Assembly: GCF_000455125.1 (NCBI RefSeq)
Contig: NZ_AUWR01000027.1
Location: forward strand, 1-64,000
Length of the DNA: 64,000 nt
Origin: Mycobacterium sp. UM_WGJ
GTDB lineage: Bacteria; Actinomycetota; Actinomycetes; Mycobacteriales; Mycobacteriaceae
Direction: 5' to 3'
Of the stretch, positions 47,851 through 57,365 are shown piece after piece; positions within the stretch are counted from its first letter, which is position 1, and each line of letters begins with the position of its first letter. Made by a program: the position numbers and the translations under genes. A model generated the notes under the pieces. That model was not told where the DNA came from. It was given only the letters and a program-made list of their open reading frames with translations, and did no database searches.

Positions 47851-48297
47851 ATGAGCGCTCTCGCGGCGGCAGTCGTCTTTGCCTGGTTGGGCATGGTGCT
47901 GGCGATCTCATTTCTGGAAGCGCCCCTGAAGTTCCGCGCGCCGGGGATCACCATCCCACTGGGGTTGGGTATCGGCCGACTGGTGTTCCGGGCCCTCAAC
48001 GCGGTGGAGGTCGTGCTGGCGATGGTGGTGGTGTTGGTGGTGGCCACCGACGCGCCGGGACCGATTTCGGTGGCCGGGGTGGGGGCTGCGGTGGTGGTGC
48101 TGACCGTACAGATCTTGGTGGTCCGGCCCCGGCTGCGCCGCCGCTCGGATGCGGTGCTGGCCGCGCAGAGCGCCCCGCCCGGTGGGATGATCGAGCGCTC
48201 CCGCGCCCACTACGCCTACGCCGGGCTGGAAGTGGTCAAGGTCGCCGCACTGCTGACCGCGGGTGCCGCACTGCAACTCGCCTTAGTCGCCGGTTAG
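47851..48297 (+). CDS. Four-helix integral membrane protein, unknown function
   Basis: A 148-residue protein with about four hydrophobic segments (residues 5-25, 45-66, 72-92, 125-146), a central basic stretch [12 protein letters not shown] and a Pro/Gly loop. I do not recognise the family with confidence. GGAGG sits 10 nt before ATG 47851. Its last 15 bp overlap the convergent cobK end. Confidence 0.72.
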   Translation: MSALAAAVVFAWLGMVLAISFLEAPLKFRAPGITIPLGLGIGRLVFRALNAVEVVLAMVVVLVVATDAPGPISVAGVGAAVVVLTVQILVVRPRLRRRSDAVLAAQSAPPGGMIERSRAHYAYAGLEVVKVAALLTAGAALQLALVAG

Positions 48298-49017
48298 CAC
48301 CCAGGCCAACGCGCCCTCGACGTCGGTCACCGTGGCCACACCCTCCGGTTGCGCCGGTCGGCGCACGACGACCACCGGCAGGCCGAGTTCCTCGGCTGCC
48401 CGCATCTTCGGCCAGGTGTATTCGCCCCCAGAGTCTTTCGTGACGACGACGTCGGCGCGGTGATCGCGCAGCAGCGCGAGTTCTCCGGGCAGACCGTAGG
48501 GTCCCCGGTCCTTGACCACCGACCAGCTGGGTGGCATGCCGATGGACGGTGCCTCGACCACCCGCGCCAGCACCGCCGCGTCGGCCAGCGCCGGCAGGTA
48601 CGACGCCAACTGCTGACGTCCGATGGTCAGCACCGGCCGCCGTCCCAGCCGGGCTGCGATCTGGGCGGCCCGCTCGTGCGAATCGGCCCAATGCCAGGAC
48701 TGCCCGGCGCGCTGCGACCAGCCGGGCCGCTCCAGCCGCAGCAGTGGTCGGCCGGCCGCGGCACACGCGGCGGCCGCGTTGGCCGACATGGTCGTCGCGA
48801 AGGGATGGGTGGCGTCCACAACGACGTCGTAGTCGGCCAATGCCGCTCGCAGACCGTCGATCCCGCCGAAACCGCCGATCCGCACCGCCCCGACCGGCAG
48901 CCGCGGGTCGGTGACGCGGCCAGCCAGTGACGTCGTGACGTCGACGCCCGCAGCGACCAGCCGATCGGCGAGTGCCCGGGCTTCGGCGGTGCCGCCGAGC
49001 AGCAGCACGCGCGTCAC
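48283..49017 (-). CDS. cobK: Precorrin-6A reductase
   Basis: The 244-residue NADPH-dependent reductase gives precorrin-6Y. Motifs: [16 protein letters not shown] at the N-terminus, [27 protein letters not shown] and the C-terminal [20 protein letters not shown]. It is the last gene of the leftward cobN-F-Q-K operon and overlaps the cobQ stop as GTGA (start GTG 49017). Confidence 0.93.
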   Translation of the reverse strand: MTRVLLLGGTAEARALADRLVAAGVDVTTSLAGRVTDPRLPVGAVRIGGFGGIDGLRAALADYDVVVDATHPFATTMSANAAAACAAAGRPLLRLERPGWSQRAGQSWHWADSHERAAQIAARLGRRPVLTIGRQQLASYLPALADAAVLARVVEAPSIGMPPSWSVVKDRGPYGLPGELALLRDHRADVVVTKDSGGEYTWPKMRAAEELGLPVVVVRRPAQPEGVATVTDVEGALAWVLTGD

Positions 49018-50465
49018 GGTGCCCCCGGCGGTAGGAATGGCAGCCCGGACGGTGGTCCGCCGCCTGCCAGATCCAGCAGGGCGTCGATATCCAGGTGCTC
49101 TTCGATCAGATCCCCGAGCAGGTCGAGCCGGCGTTCCCGGGCGGCGGGAAACGACACCTGCGTCGGCGGCAGCCCGAGAGTTTCGGCCAGGAATGCCGCA
49201 CGCAGCGCGTCGACCTCCAAACAGCCGTGGCGCATGGTGCCGAAAACCTGGCCGGTGCGGACGCCGCCGGCAAAAGCAGCCGCGACGTCTCCGCGGCTGA
49301 TCCGGCCGTGGTGGATCTCGTAGCCGCCGTCGGACAGCCGCAGCACCTTGTCCGCGGCAAAGCATGTTTCGACATCCAGCAGGCCCAGACCGCTTACTTC
49401 GCCGGGTGCTCCCTCGATTCCCTCGGGATCGCGGATCATTCTCCCCAGCATCTGGAAGCCCCCGCAGATACCCAGTACCGGCTTGCCTGCGGCGGCGTGC
49501 GCGGCGATCGCGGTATCGATTCCGCGCGACCGCAGCCAGGCCAGGTCGCTGATGGTTGCGCGGGTTCCGGGCAGCACCACCAGATCCGCGCCGGACACCC
49601 CGCGCGGGTCGGCAGCGAACACCACGTCCAGATCGGGCTCGAGTCCGAGGGCGTCCAGGTCGGTGAAGTTGCTGATCCGCGGAAAGCGGATCACCGCCAC
49701 GCGTCGCGCGCCGGTGCGTGCCGAGCGCCGGCCGTCGAGGTCGAGCGCGTCCTCGGAGTCCAGCCACAGCGCCGGGTGCCACGGCAGGGTGCCGAACACC
49801 CGGCGGCCGGTGAGGCGCTCCAGATCGGCCAGCCCGGGTTCTAGCAAGCGCAGCTGTCCGCGGAACTTGTTCACGATGAACCCCGCCACCAGCGCCTGGT
49901 CCGCTTCCGACAGCAGCGCGACGGTGCCGAAGAACGCCGCGAACACCCCGCCACGGTCCACGTCACCGACGACCACTACCGGCATCCCGGCATGCCGCGC
50001 CAGGCCCATGTTGACGTAATCGCCGGCGCGCAAGTTGATCTCGGTCGGGCTGCCGGCCCCCTCGGCGACGATCACGTCATAGCGCCCGGCGAGATCGTCG
50101 TAGGCACCGTGGGCTGCCTGGGCCAACGCTGCGCGGCCGTGCATCCAGTTCGACGATGACAGGGTCCCCCACGGCCGGCCCATGAGCACTACGTGGCTTT
50201 GCTGGTCACTGCCGGGCTTGAGCAGAACCGGGTTCATCGCCGGCTCCGGTGCGACGCGTGCTGCGCAGGCCTGAATCCACTGCGCCCGGCCGATTTCAGT
50301 CGCAACCCCGTCGTCGCCGACACACACCATGGAGTTGTTCGACATGTTCTGCGCCTTGTAGGGCGCTACCCGCACGCCGCGGCGAGCCAGCGCCCGGCAC
50401 ACCCCGGTCGCCACCACGGTCTTACCGGCATCGCTGGTGGTTCCGGCGATCAGGATGCCCGCCAT
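49014..50465 (-). CDS. cobQ: Cobyric acid synthase
   Basis: The 483-residue amidotransferase amidates side chains b, d, e and g of adenosylcobyrinate diamide. Features: N-terminal dethiobiotin-synthetase-like P-loop GTTSDAGKT, the [12 protein letters not shown] segment, [12 protein letters not shown], and the C-terminal GATase with the Cys in [10 protein letters not shown] and a later GYEIHHGR. It follows cobF with a 1-bp overlap. Confidence 0.94.
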   Translation of the reverse strand: MAGILIAGTTSDAGKTVVATGVCRALARRGVRVAPYKAQNMSNNSMVCVGDDGVATEIGRAQWIQACAARVAPEPAMNPVLLKPGSDQQSHVVLMGRPWGTLSSSNWMHGRAALAQAAHGAYDDLAGRYDVIVAEGAGSPTEINLRAGDYVNMGLARHAGMPVVVVGDVDRGGVFAAFFGTVALLSEADQALVAGFIVNKFRGQLRLLEPGLADLERLTGRRVFGTLPWHPALWLDSEDALDLDGRRSARTGARRVAVIRFPRISNFTDLDALGLEPDLDVVFAADPRGVSGADLVVLPGTRATISDLAWLRSRGIDTAIAAHAAAGKPVLGICGGFQMLGRMIRDPEGIEGAPGEVSGLGLLDVETCFAADKVLRLSDGGYEIHHGRISRGDVAAAFAGGVRTGQVFGTMRHGCLEVDALRAAFLAETLGLPPTQVSFPAARERRLDLLGDLIEEHLDIDALLDLAGGGPPSGLPFLPPGAP

Positions 50466-51202
50466 CAGGTACGCCGCACCAGCAACAGATCCATCACCCA
50501 GCCCGCCTCCGCCCGGGCCGCATCACGGGCGGTCGCGATCTCGTCGACGACGTCACAGACCCGGCCGGTGACCAGCCGCTCCCCCGCCGCGCCGAGGTTG
50601 GCGCCCCACCAGATCGTCCAGTCGGCCACCGGAGAGAGATCGAGCCGGTCCGGGTTGAGCATGGCGACGATGTTGTCCTGGCCAGCGGCCACCGCCTCGG
50701 CCAGCCGGCGGCCGGTGGTGATGTGTACCGGACGGCCCACTTCGTGCAGCACGATCCGGTGCCGGGCGGCCAGCAGTTGAGGGGCGCTGATCCCCGGCAG
50801 CACGGCGTAATCCAGATCGACCCCAAGGCTTTTCACCTGCTCGACGATGCGGATCGTCGAGTCGTACAGCGCCGGGTCACCCCAGACCAGGAAGGCTGCC
50901 GTGCCCTCACGCTCACGCAGCACCTCGGCGTAGCGCTGCGCCCGCGCCGCATGCCAGTCGGCCACCGCCCGGGTGTAGCCGGACTCGGTCAGCCCCGCAG
51001 CGCGGTCGCGGGCCGGGTCGGCGACCGCGATGACAGGGGTCGAGTCGGCATAGGTGTCGAGGACGGCTCGCCGCAATGCCAGAAGGCTGTCGTCGGAGGA
51101 CTTCTCGGATGCCACTATGTAATCGGCCGACCGCAGTGCGCTGGCGACCTCGGCGGTGACGTGCGCAGGTCCCATACCGATGCCGAGAATCCAGACCTTC
51201 AC
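50465..51202 (-). CDS. cobF: Precorrin-6A synthase (deacetylating) CobF
   Basis: The 245-residue methylase adds the C-1 methyl and removes acetate, giving precorrin-6A. Motifs: KVWILGIGMGPAHVTAEV, LVWGDPALYDSTIRI and the ending WVMDLLLVRRT. I choose GTG 51202, which overlaps cobN as GTGA. M. tuberculosis lacks cobF, so its presence shows that this organism retains this step of the aerobic pathway. Confidence 0.93.
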   Translation of the reverse strand: MKVWILGIGMGPAHVTAEVASALRSADYIVASEKSSDDSLLALRRAVLDTYADSTPVIAVADPARDRAAGLTESGYTRAVADWHAARAQRYAEVLREREGTAAFLVWGDPALYDSTIRIVEQVKSLGVDLDYAVLPGISAPQLLAARHRIVLHEVGRPVHITTGRRLAEAVAAGQDNIVAMLNPDRLDLSPVADWTIWWGANLGAAGERLVTGRVCDVVDEIATARDAARAEAGWVMDLLLVRRT

Positions 51203-54200
51203 CGATCCTCCAGGTCGCCTTCTACGTCCAGGTAAGCCTGCCGCAACGCTGCCATGGTCTCGGGGTCGGGGTGCTCCCACAGGCCGCGGTCGGCGGCCTC
51301 GGTCAACCGTTCCACGATGCCGTGCAGCGCCCACGGGTTGGACTTGTCGAGGAACTCCCGGGTCTGCGGGTCCAAGACATACTCGGCCGCGAGCTTTTCA
51401 TACATCCAGTCGTGCACCACACCGGCGGTGGCGTCGAATCCGAACAGGTAGTCGACGGTGGCGGCCAGTTCGAACGCACCTTTGTAGCCGTGTCGCCGCA
51501 TCGCGGAGATCCAGCGCGGGTTGACCACCCGCGCGCGGAACACCCGGGCGGTCTCTTCGGCCAGCGTGCGAGTGCGGACGGCATCCGGAGAGGTCGAATC
51601 CCCCACATAGGCTTTCGGATCGGAGCCGGTCAGCGCACGCACGGTCGCGATCATGCCCCCGTGATAGACGAAGTAGTCATCGGAGTCGGCGATGTCATGC
51701 TCGCGGGTGTCGATGTTCTTGGCGGCCACCTTGATCCGGCGGTAATTGGTGCGCATGTCGTCAGCAGCCGGCGCACCACCGAGTCCGCGACCGTAGGCGA
51801 ACCCACCCCAGGTGGTGTAGACCTCCGCCAGGTCCTTGTCGTCTCGCCAGGTTCCTGATTCGATCACCTGCAGGATTCCGGCTCCGTAGGACCCGGGCGC
51901 CGAACCGAAGATCCGGGTGGTGGCGCGACGCAGATCCCCATGTTCGGCCAGGTCGGCGCGAGCGTGCGCCGCCACGAAGTTTGCGTCGTCGGGTTCGTCG
52001 AGGGTCGCGACCATTTGCACCGCGTCATCGAGCATCGACACCACGTGCGGGAAAGCGTCCCGGAAGAAGCCCGAGATCCGCACCGTCACATCGATTCTGG
52101 GGCGGCCGAGCTCCTCGGGTGAGATCACCGCCAGCCCGGACACCCGCCGCGAAGCCTCGTCCCACTCGGGTCGCACGCCGAGCAGGGCCAGCACTTCGGC
52201 AATGTCGTCGCCGGAGGTGCGCATCGCCGAGGTGCCCCACACCGACAGCCCGACCGACTCCGGGTAGCCGCCGGTGTCGTCGAGGTAACGCCGCACCAGC
52301 GAGTCGGCCATCGCCTGCCCGGTCTGCCATGCCAGCCGGGACGGCACCGCGCGGGGGTCGACGGTGTAGAAGTTGCGCCCGGTGGGCAACACGTTGACCA
52401 ATCCGCGCAGCGGCGACCCGCTCGGCCCCGGCCGCACGAACCCGCCGGCCAGGGCGTGCAGCACCGCGTCCAGCTCGGCCGACGTGCCGGCCAGCCGTGG
52501 GACCACCTCGGTGGCAGCGAATCTCAGCACCCGGCATACCTCGGGGTCGGGATGCAGCGTGTCGGCCACTCCGATCTCCCAGTCGGCCGCCTCCATGGCT
52601 TCAACCAATACGCGGGCGCGGCCCTCGATCTCGTCGACCACAGCCGCGGCGGCGTCTTCCTTGAGTCCCAGCACGGCCCGCAGGCCGGGCACCGCGTGGT
52701 CCACCCCGCCCCACACCTGCGGGGCACGCAGGATCGCCAGCACCAGGTTCACCCGCTCCGGCCCAGTCGGAGCGCCGCCGAGCACGTGCAGGCCGTCACG
52801 GATCTGGGCGTCCTTGATCTCACAGAGCCAGCCGTCGACATGAAGCAGGAAGTCGTCGAACTCCTCATCCCCGGGCCGCTCATCCAGGCCCAGGTCGCGG
52901 TGCATCTCCGCGGCCCGCATCAGATTCCAGATCTCACCGCGGATCGCCGGCAGCTTGGCCGGGTCCATGGACGCGATGTTGCCGTACTCGTCGAGCAGTT
53001 GCTCGAGGCGCGCGATGTCGCCGTAGGACTCCGCGCGTGCCATCGGCGGGATCAGGTGGTCAACGATCGTGGCGTGCGCCCGACGCTTGGCCTGGGCGCC
53101 CTCGCCGGGGTCGTTGACCAGAAACGGGTAGATCAGCGGCAGGTCGGCGATCATCGCGTCGGTGGCGCAGGCGGAGGACAACGCCGCGGTCTTGCCGGGC
53201 AGCCATTCCATCGAGCCGTGCTTGCCCAGATGGATCACCGCGTGCGCCCCAAAACCCTTTGCCAGCCAACGATATGCGGCCAGATAGTGGTGGCTCGGCG
53301 GCAACTCCGGATCGTGATAGATCGCCACCGGGTTCTCCCCGAACCCACGAGGCGGCTGGATCATCAGCACGACATTGCCGGATTGCAGTGCGGCCAAAAC
53401 GATCTCGTCGGCATCGTTGACGAACAGCTTGCCTGGCGCCGGACCCCACGCCGTCGTCATGGCATTGCGCAGGCCGTCGGGCAACTCGGCGGTCCACTGC
53501 GCATACTGCTGCGCGCTGACCCGCACCTGCGCGCCGGCCAGCTGCACCGCAGACAGCCAGTCCTCGTCCTGACCGCCGGCCTCGATCAGGGTGTGGATCA
53601 GGCGGTCGCCGGCCTCGGTTTCGTCGGCAACATCCAGGACCCCAAAGCCGTCTCCGACGTCGTAGCCCTCCACCGACAGCCGCCGCAGCAGCCGCACCGC
53701 CGACACCGGGGTGTCCAGACCGACGGCGTTGCCCACCCGGGAGTGCTTGGTGGGATAGGCCGACAGCACCAGCGCCAGCTTCTTCTGCCCATTCGGAATA
53801 CGGCGCAGCATCGCGTGATTCACCGCTACGCCGGCCACCCGGGCGCAACGCTCCGGGTCGGCGGCGTAGTGCGGCAGCCCGTCGTCGTCGATCTCCTTGA
53901 AGGAGAACGGCACCGTGATGATCCGTCCGTCGAATTCCGGGATGGCGATCTGGGTGGCCGAATCCAACGGGGTCACGCCGTCGTCGTTGGACTCCCAGTC
54001 CGCGCGGGAGGACGCCAGGCACAAACCCTGCAACACCGGGATGTCCAGCGCCGCGATCCGTTCGATGTCCCACGCGCCGTCGTCGTCGCCGGCACTGACC
54101 CCGGCGGTGGCGTTCATTGCCCCACCGGCCGCCAGCATGCAGACCACCAGCGCGTCGAGCTGCCCCAGCGCAGCGAAGAGCTCGTCGGGGGCGTTGCGCA

Positions 54201-54771
54201 GCGACGCGGCGAAGATCGGCACCCCGACCGCCCGGCCGGTGGCATCGATCGCATCGGCCAAAGCGTGGGCGAATCCGGCGTTGCCGCTGACCTCGTGGGC
54301 GCGGTAGTACAGCACCCCGATCCGTACCGGGTTCGCAGCCTCGACGCCTTCCCGCTGAGCGAACCCCCATTCCGGGATCACCGCCGGCTCCTCGAAGCCT
54401 TCCCCGGTGAGCAGCACCGTGTCGCACAGAAATGCATGCAGCTGCGCAAGGTTGGCCGGCCCGCCCTCGGCGAGGTAGGCGTGCGCCTGCGCGGCCAGGC
54501 CGATCGGGACCGTGGAGCACTCCATCAGCTCGGCGTTGGGCGAGCGCTCCCCGCCGAGCACCACCAACGGCAGGCCGGTCGCGCGTAGCAGCTTCAGTTC
54601 GTCGGCGATCTCGGCCGATGACCCCAGGATGCGCAGCACCACGACATCGGCGCCGTTGACCAGCGGTTCGATGTCGTGGCGTGCGGGGTTCCCGAGCCGG
54701 TACGCCGCGCCGCTGGCCCGCGCGGACAGCAGATCGGTGTCAGAGGTGGAGAGCAGGGCGATACGCCGCAT
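51199..54771 (-). CDS. cobN: Cobaltochelatase subunit CobN
   Basis: A 1190-residue large subunit that inserts cobalt into hydrogenobyrinate a,c-diamide. The typical segments HLGKHGSMEWLPGKTAALS, NDPGEGAQAKRRAHATIVDHL, YPESVGLSVWGTSAMRTSGDD and HDWMYEKLAAEYVLDP are present, and the length equals Rv2062c (1194). It begins at ATG 54771 behind GGGAGGA, right after a cobalamin riboswitch, and heads the operon with cobF, cobQ and cobK. The AAA+/VWA partner is at 40274. Confidence 0.95.
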   Translation of the reverse strand: MRRIALLSTSDTDLLSARASGAAYRLGNPARHDIEPLVNGADVVVLRILGSSAEIADELKLLRATGLPLVVLGGERSPNAELMECSTVPIGLAAQAHAYLAEGGPANLAQLHAFLCDTVLLTGEGFEEPAVIPEWGFAQREGVEAANPVRIGVLYYRAHEVSGNAGFAHALADAIDATGRAVGVPIFAASLRNAPDELFAALGQLDALVVCMLAAGGAMNATAGVSAGDDDGAWDIERIAALDIPVLQGLCLASSRADWESNDDGVTPLDSATQIAIPEFDGRIITVPFSFKEIDDDGLPHYAADPERCARVAGVAVNHAMLRRIPNGQKKLALVLSAYPTKHSRVGNAVGLDTPVSAVRLLRRLSVEGYDVGDGFGVLDVADETEAGDRLIHTLIEAGGQDEDWLSAVQLAGAQVRVSAQQYAQWTAELPDGLRNAMTTAWGPAPGKLFVNDADEIVLAALQSGNVVLMIQPPRGFGENPVAIYHDPELPPSHHYLAAYRWLAKGFGAHAVIHLGKHGSMEWLPGKTAALSSACATDAMIADLPLIYPFLVNDPGEGAQAKRRAHATIVDHLIPPMARAESYGDIARLEQLLDEYGNIASMDPAKLPAIRGEIWNLMRAAEMHRDLGLDERPGDEEFDDFLLHVDGWLCEIKDAQIRDGLHVLGGAPTGPERVNLVLAILRAPQVWGGVDHAVPGLRAVLGLKEDAAAAVVDEIEGRARVLVEAMEAADWEIGVADTLHPDPEVCRVLRFAATEVVPRLAGTSAELDAVLHALAGGFVRPGPSGSPLRGLVNVLPTGRNFYTVDPRAVPSRLAWQTGQAMADSLVRRYLDDTGGYPESVGLSVWGTSAMRTSGDDIAEVLALLGVRPEWDEASRRVSGLAVISPEELGRPRIDVTVRISGFFRDAFPHVVSMLDDAVQMVATLDEPDDANFVAAHARADLAEHGDLRRATTRIFGSAPGSYGAGILQVIESGTWRDDKDLAEVYTTWGGFAYGRGLGGAPAADDMRTNYRRIKVAAKNIDTREHDIADSDDYFVYHGGMIATVRALTGSDPKAYVGDSTSPDAVRTRTLAEETARVFRARVVNPRWISAMRRHGYKGAFELAATVDYLFGFDATAGVVHDWMYEKLAAEYVLDPQTREFLDKSNPWALHGIVERLTEAADRGLWEHPDPETMAALRQAYLDVEGDLEDR

Positions 54772-54779
54772 AATCGGTT

Positions 54780-54905
54780 CCTCCCGGGGGTTCGCGCCCC
54801 GCATAGTCGGATGCCCCGCGGCCAGTATCTGGCTAACACAGTGGCGGAACCGCGCCGGACTTTCACCGGACTTCCTGACGCCACGAGACGGCGGCCAGCC
54901 TAACG
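54780..54905 (-). promoter_or_regulatory. Cobalamin riboswitch of cobN-cobF-cobQ-cobK
   Basis: Read on the minus strand the aptamer has GGCTGGCCGCC, GTGGCGTCAGGAAG, the core GGTGAAAGTCCGGCGC, GCCACTGTG and the closing AGCCAGATACTGGCC (54820-54902). The following GCGGGGCGCGAACCCCC can form a stem next to the GGGAGG ribosome site, so translation is probably the controlled step. Confidence 0.9.
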
Positions 54906-54929
54906 CAGCGCGGCATGCAACAATGTCGC

Positions 54930-55118
54930 CGGTAAGGCGATGACGAATGAGGAAGCCGGTGCGAATCCGGCGCGGTCCCGCCACTGTCATCGGGGAGCGA
55001 CCCTCATCAGCCACGGCCCGCCACTTGTGGGGTTGGAAGGCGAGGCGAGCAGTGATCCGAGAGCCAGGAGACTCACGTCAACGCGTCCTGCGAACCGGGG
55101 CGGTGTACCCCGAGGAAG
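54930..55118 (+). promoter_or_regulatory. Cobalamin riboswitch of the ABC importer operon
   Basis: The aptamer contains GGAAGCCGGTGCGAATCC, CCCGCCACTGTCATCGGGG, the paired arms ACCCTCATCAGCC, and the closing GAGAGCCAGGAGACTC (55060-55075). The platform CGGGG-cggtgta-CCCCG at about 55096-55112 precedes GAGGAA. It lies back to back with the cobN riboswitch. It shares long identical blocks with the PPE riboswitch at 61637-61832. Confidence 0.9.
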
Positions 55119-55131
55119 CTGACTCACGCTC

Positions 55132-56328
55132 ATGTCCCGTGCGTTGCGGGTAGTTGCTGCGCTCCTGGTAGCGCTGGCCACCGCGCTGTCGTTGGCCGGC
55201 TGCTCCGGCGAACCCGCTTCCCGCACACTGCAAGCGCGTTCCGGCTGCATCACCGGCTTCGATCCGGCCGCCGACTACTTCCCAGACAAGTCGACGCTGA
55301 CCGAAGCCACCAACTTCGCCATCACCTACCACGGCAGCTACCAGGTTCTGACGGTCAAGCGGCCCTACCTCGGCGGCAAGCCGATGTCGTGGGTGTTGGT
55401 GCGCTGCGGTGCGCCCACGCCGACGCTGACCGGGGAGCTGGCGAACGCCCAACGGATCACCGTCCCGGTGCAGAGCCTCTACTCGGGCTCGACGACGCAT
55501 CTGGCGATGATCACCGAACTCGGCCAAGCCGGCGTGGTCACCGGAGTGGCGAGCCCGGCAGCCGTCGCCGACCCGCAGATCCGTGCGCGCATCGACACCG
55601 GTGAGATCGTCGGCTACGCCCCCGGCGGGCAGATCAATATCGAGCGCGTGATCGGCGCGGGCCCCGACCTGCTGGTCACCGAGGGCATCGACGACCCCGG
55701 CTATCCCAAGCTGCGCGAAGCCGGCACCCCGGTGCTGGCCGACGCCGAATGGCTGGAACCGACCCCGCTGGGCCGCGCCGAGTGGATCAAGGTGTTCGCC
55801 GCGCTGACCGGGACCGAACGCCAAGCCGCGCAGGCCTACCAGGCCATCCGCGACCGTTACCGTGCCTTGGCGGCTCAAGCCGCCGCAACCAAGCCCGTCG
55901 AGGTCTTGGTCGGCACCATGTACTCGGGCAGCTGGTCGATGCCCACTGGCGAGAGCTACTCGGGGCGCCTGGTTGCCGACGCCGGCGGCGCCTACCCCTG
56001 GCTGTCGGACACCGGCGCCGAGAACCGGCAACTGAACTTCGAGTCGGTGTACGCCCGTGCCGGCACCGCGCCGGTCTGGCTGATCACCGACGACTGGCAC
56101 ACCCTGGGCGATGCGGTGGCCCGTGACAGCCGCTACGGCGAGCTGACCGCGCTGCGGACCGGCCACGTCTGGTCGGCGACCAAGGCAATGACATCCCTTG
56201 GCGGCAACCTCTATTGGGAACGCGGCACGGCCCGACCGGATCTGATGCTCGGCGACTTGGTCGCGATCCTGCATCCCGAGCTCGCCACCGAACACGCGTT
56301 CGAGTTCTACCGGCGGGTGCCGCGTTGA
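55132..56328 (+). CDS. Substrate-binding lipoprotein of a FecB/BtuF-type ABC importer
   Basis: A 398-residue lipoprotein. The signal ends in the lipobox LAGC (Cys about 24), and the rest is a Peripla_BP_2-type (class III) binding protein: ITGFDPAADYFPDKSTL, ANAQRITVPVQSL, the hinge ALTGTERQAAQAYQAI and the C-terminal LGGNLYWERGTARPDLMLGDL. Family members bind ferric siderophores, heme or corrinoids. The cobalamin riboswitch directly upstream makes a corrinoid substrate the most likely. The stop overlaps the permease TTG start. Confidence 0.88.
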   Translation: MSRALRVVAALLVALATALSLAGCSGEPASRTLQARSGCITGFDPAADYFPDKSTLTEATNFAITYHGSYQVLTVKRPYLGGKPMSWVLVRCGAPTPTLTGELANAQRITVPVQSLYSGSTTHLAMITELGQAGVVTGVASPAAVADPQIRARIDTGEIVGYAPGGQINIERVIGAGPDLLVTEGIDDPGYPKLREAGTPVLADAEWLEPTPLGRAEWIKVFAALTGTERQAAQAYQAIRDRYRALAAQAAATKPVEVLVGTMYSGSWSMPTGESYSGRLVADAGGAYPWLSDTGAENRQLNFESVYARAGTAPVWLITDDWHTLGDAVARDSRYGELTALRTGHVWSATKAMTSLGGNLYWERGTARPDLMLGDLVAILHPELATEHAFEFYRRVPR

Positions 56329-57365
56329 AGCCGCGTATCGCCCTGGTGCTGACCGCGCTGAGCGCCGCGGTGGTCCTGCTGGCCGTGCTCGGGCTGGTGC
56401 TCGGGCCGGTGCGGGTGCCGGTGCTCGACACCGTGCAGGTGCTGTTCGGCGCCGAACCCTCCGACCCGCGCTGGCAGGTGATCGTGTGGAACATGCGGCT
56501 GCCGCGGGTGCTGACCGCGCTGGCCGCCGGGTCCGCGCTGGGCGTCGCCGGCCTGCAGCTGCAAACCCTGTTCCGCAACACCCTCGCCGATCCCTACATT
56601 CTGGGCGTGAGCTCCGGGGCGAGCCTGGGTGTTGCGGTGGTCGTGCTACTTGGTGGGGCGGCCGCCGGCGGTTTCACCACCGCGGTGGCCGGTGCCAGCC
56701 GCGCCACGGAAGTGATCGCAGCGGCCCTGGGTGCGGCGGCCATGCTCACGCTGGTTCTGGTGCTGTCGCGATGGACCCGCTCGGCTGCGACGCTGCTGCT
56801 GATCGGTGTGATGATCGGCGCGGCCAGCACCGCGCTGGTGAGCTTGGCGCTGGTGTACTCCGATCCGCAGCGGGTGCAGCAGTACCTGTTGTGGGGCCTG
56901 GGCAGCTTCGCCGGAACCGGTTGGGCCGATTTGGAGTTGCTGCTGCCGCTGGTGGCCGTCGGGCTGTTGACCGCGGCGATGACGATCCGGCCGCTCAACG
57001 CCCTGCTGCTCGGCGAGAGTTACGCGGCGACTATGGGCATCAACGTGCACCGGGCCCGGATCGTCACGGTCGTCTCTGCGTCACTGCTGGCCGGTGTGAC
57101 GACCGCGTTCTGCGGCCCGATCGCGTTCCTCGGCCTGGTGGTGCCGCACGTGGCCCGCATCGTGATGGGCACCTCCGATCACCGGGTGGTGGTCCCGGCG
57201 GTGGTCTTGCTGGGCGCAATCGCCGCGCTGGCCTGCGGCATCGTCAGCCAGGTGCCCGGCAGCGACCTGGTCATCCCGATCAACGCGGTCACCGCGCTGG
57301 TCGGGGCGCCGGTGGTGATCGCCGTGCTGCTGCGGGCCCGCCGAGGATCGGGGTTGCCGTCATGA
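56325..57365 (+). CDS. FecCD/BtuC-family ABC permease
   Basis: A 346-residue permease with about ten membrane segments. The family signatures are RLPRVLTALAAGSALGVAGL, QTLFRNTLADPYILGVSSGA and GPIAFLGLVVPHVARIVMG. I start at TTG 56325, which overlaps the lipoprotein stop (TTGA) and gives MKPRIALVLTAL at the membrane entry. A single permease implies a homodimer. It is coupled to the ATPase gene by ATGA. Confidence 0.92.
   Translation: MKPRIALVLTALSAAVVLLAVLGLVLGPVRVPVLDTVQVLFGAEPSDPRWQVIVWNMRLPRVLTALAAGSALGVAGLQLQTLFRNTLADPYILGVSSGASLGVAVVVLLGGAAAGGFTTAVAGASRATEVIAAALGAAAMLTLVLVLSRWTRSAATLLLIGVMIGAASTALVSLALVYSDPQRVQQYLLWGLGSFAGTGWADLELLLPLVAVGLLTAAMTIRPLNALLLGESYAATMGINVHRARIVTVVSASLLAGVTTAFCGPIAFLGLVVPHVARIVMGTSDHRVVVPAVVLLGAIAALACGIVSQVPGSDLVIPINAVTALVGAPVVIAVLLRARRGSGLPS

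Noticed and set aside
52456-54588. A 710-codon open frame on the plus strand
   Set aside because: It is antisense to cobN over its whole length, has the Gln/His/Arg-rich composition of a shadow frame in high-GC DNA, and has no ribosome site or known domain.
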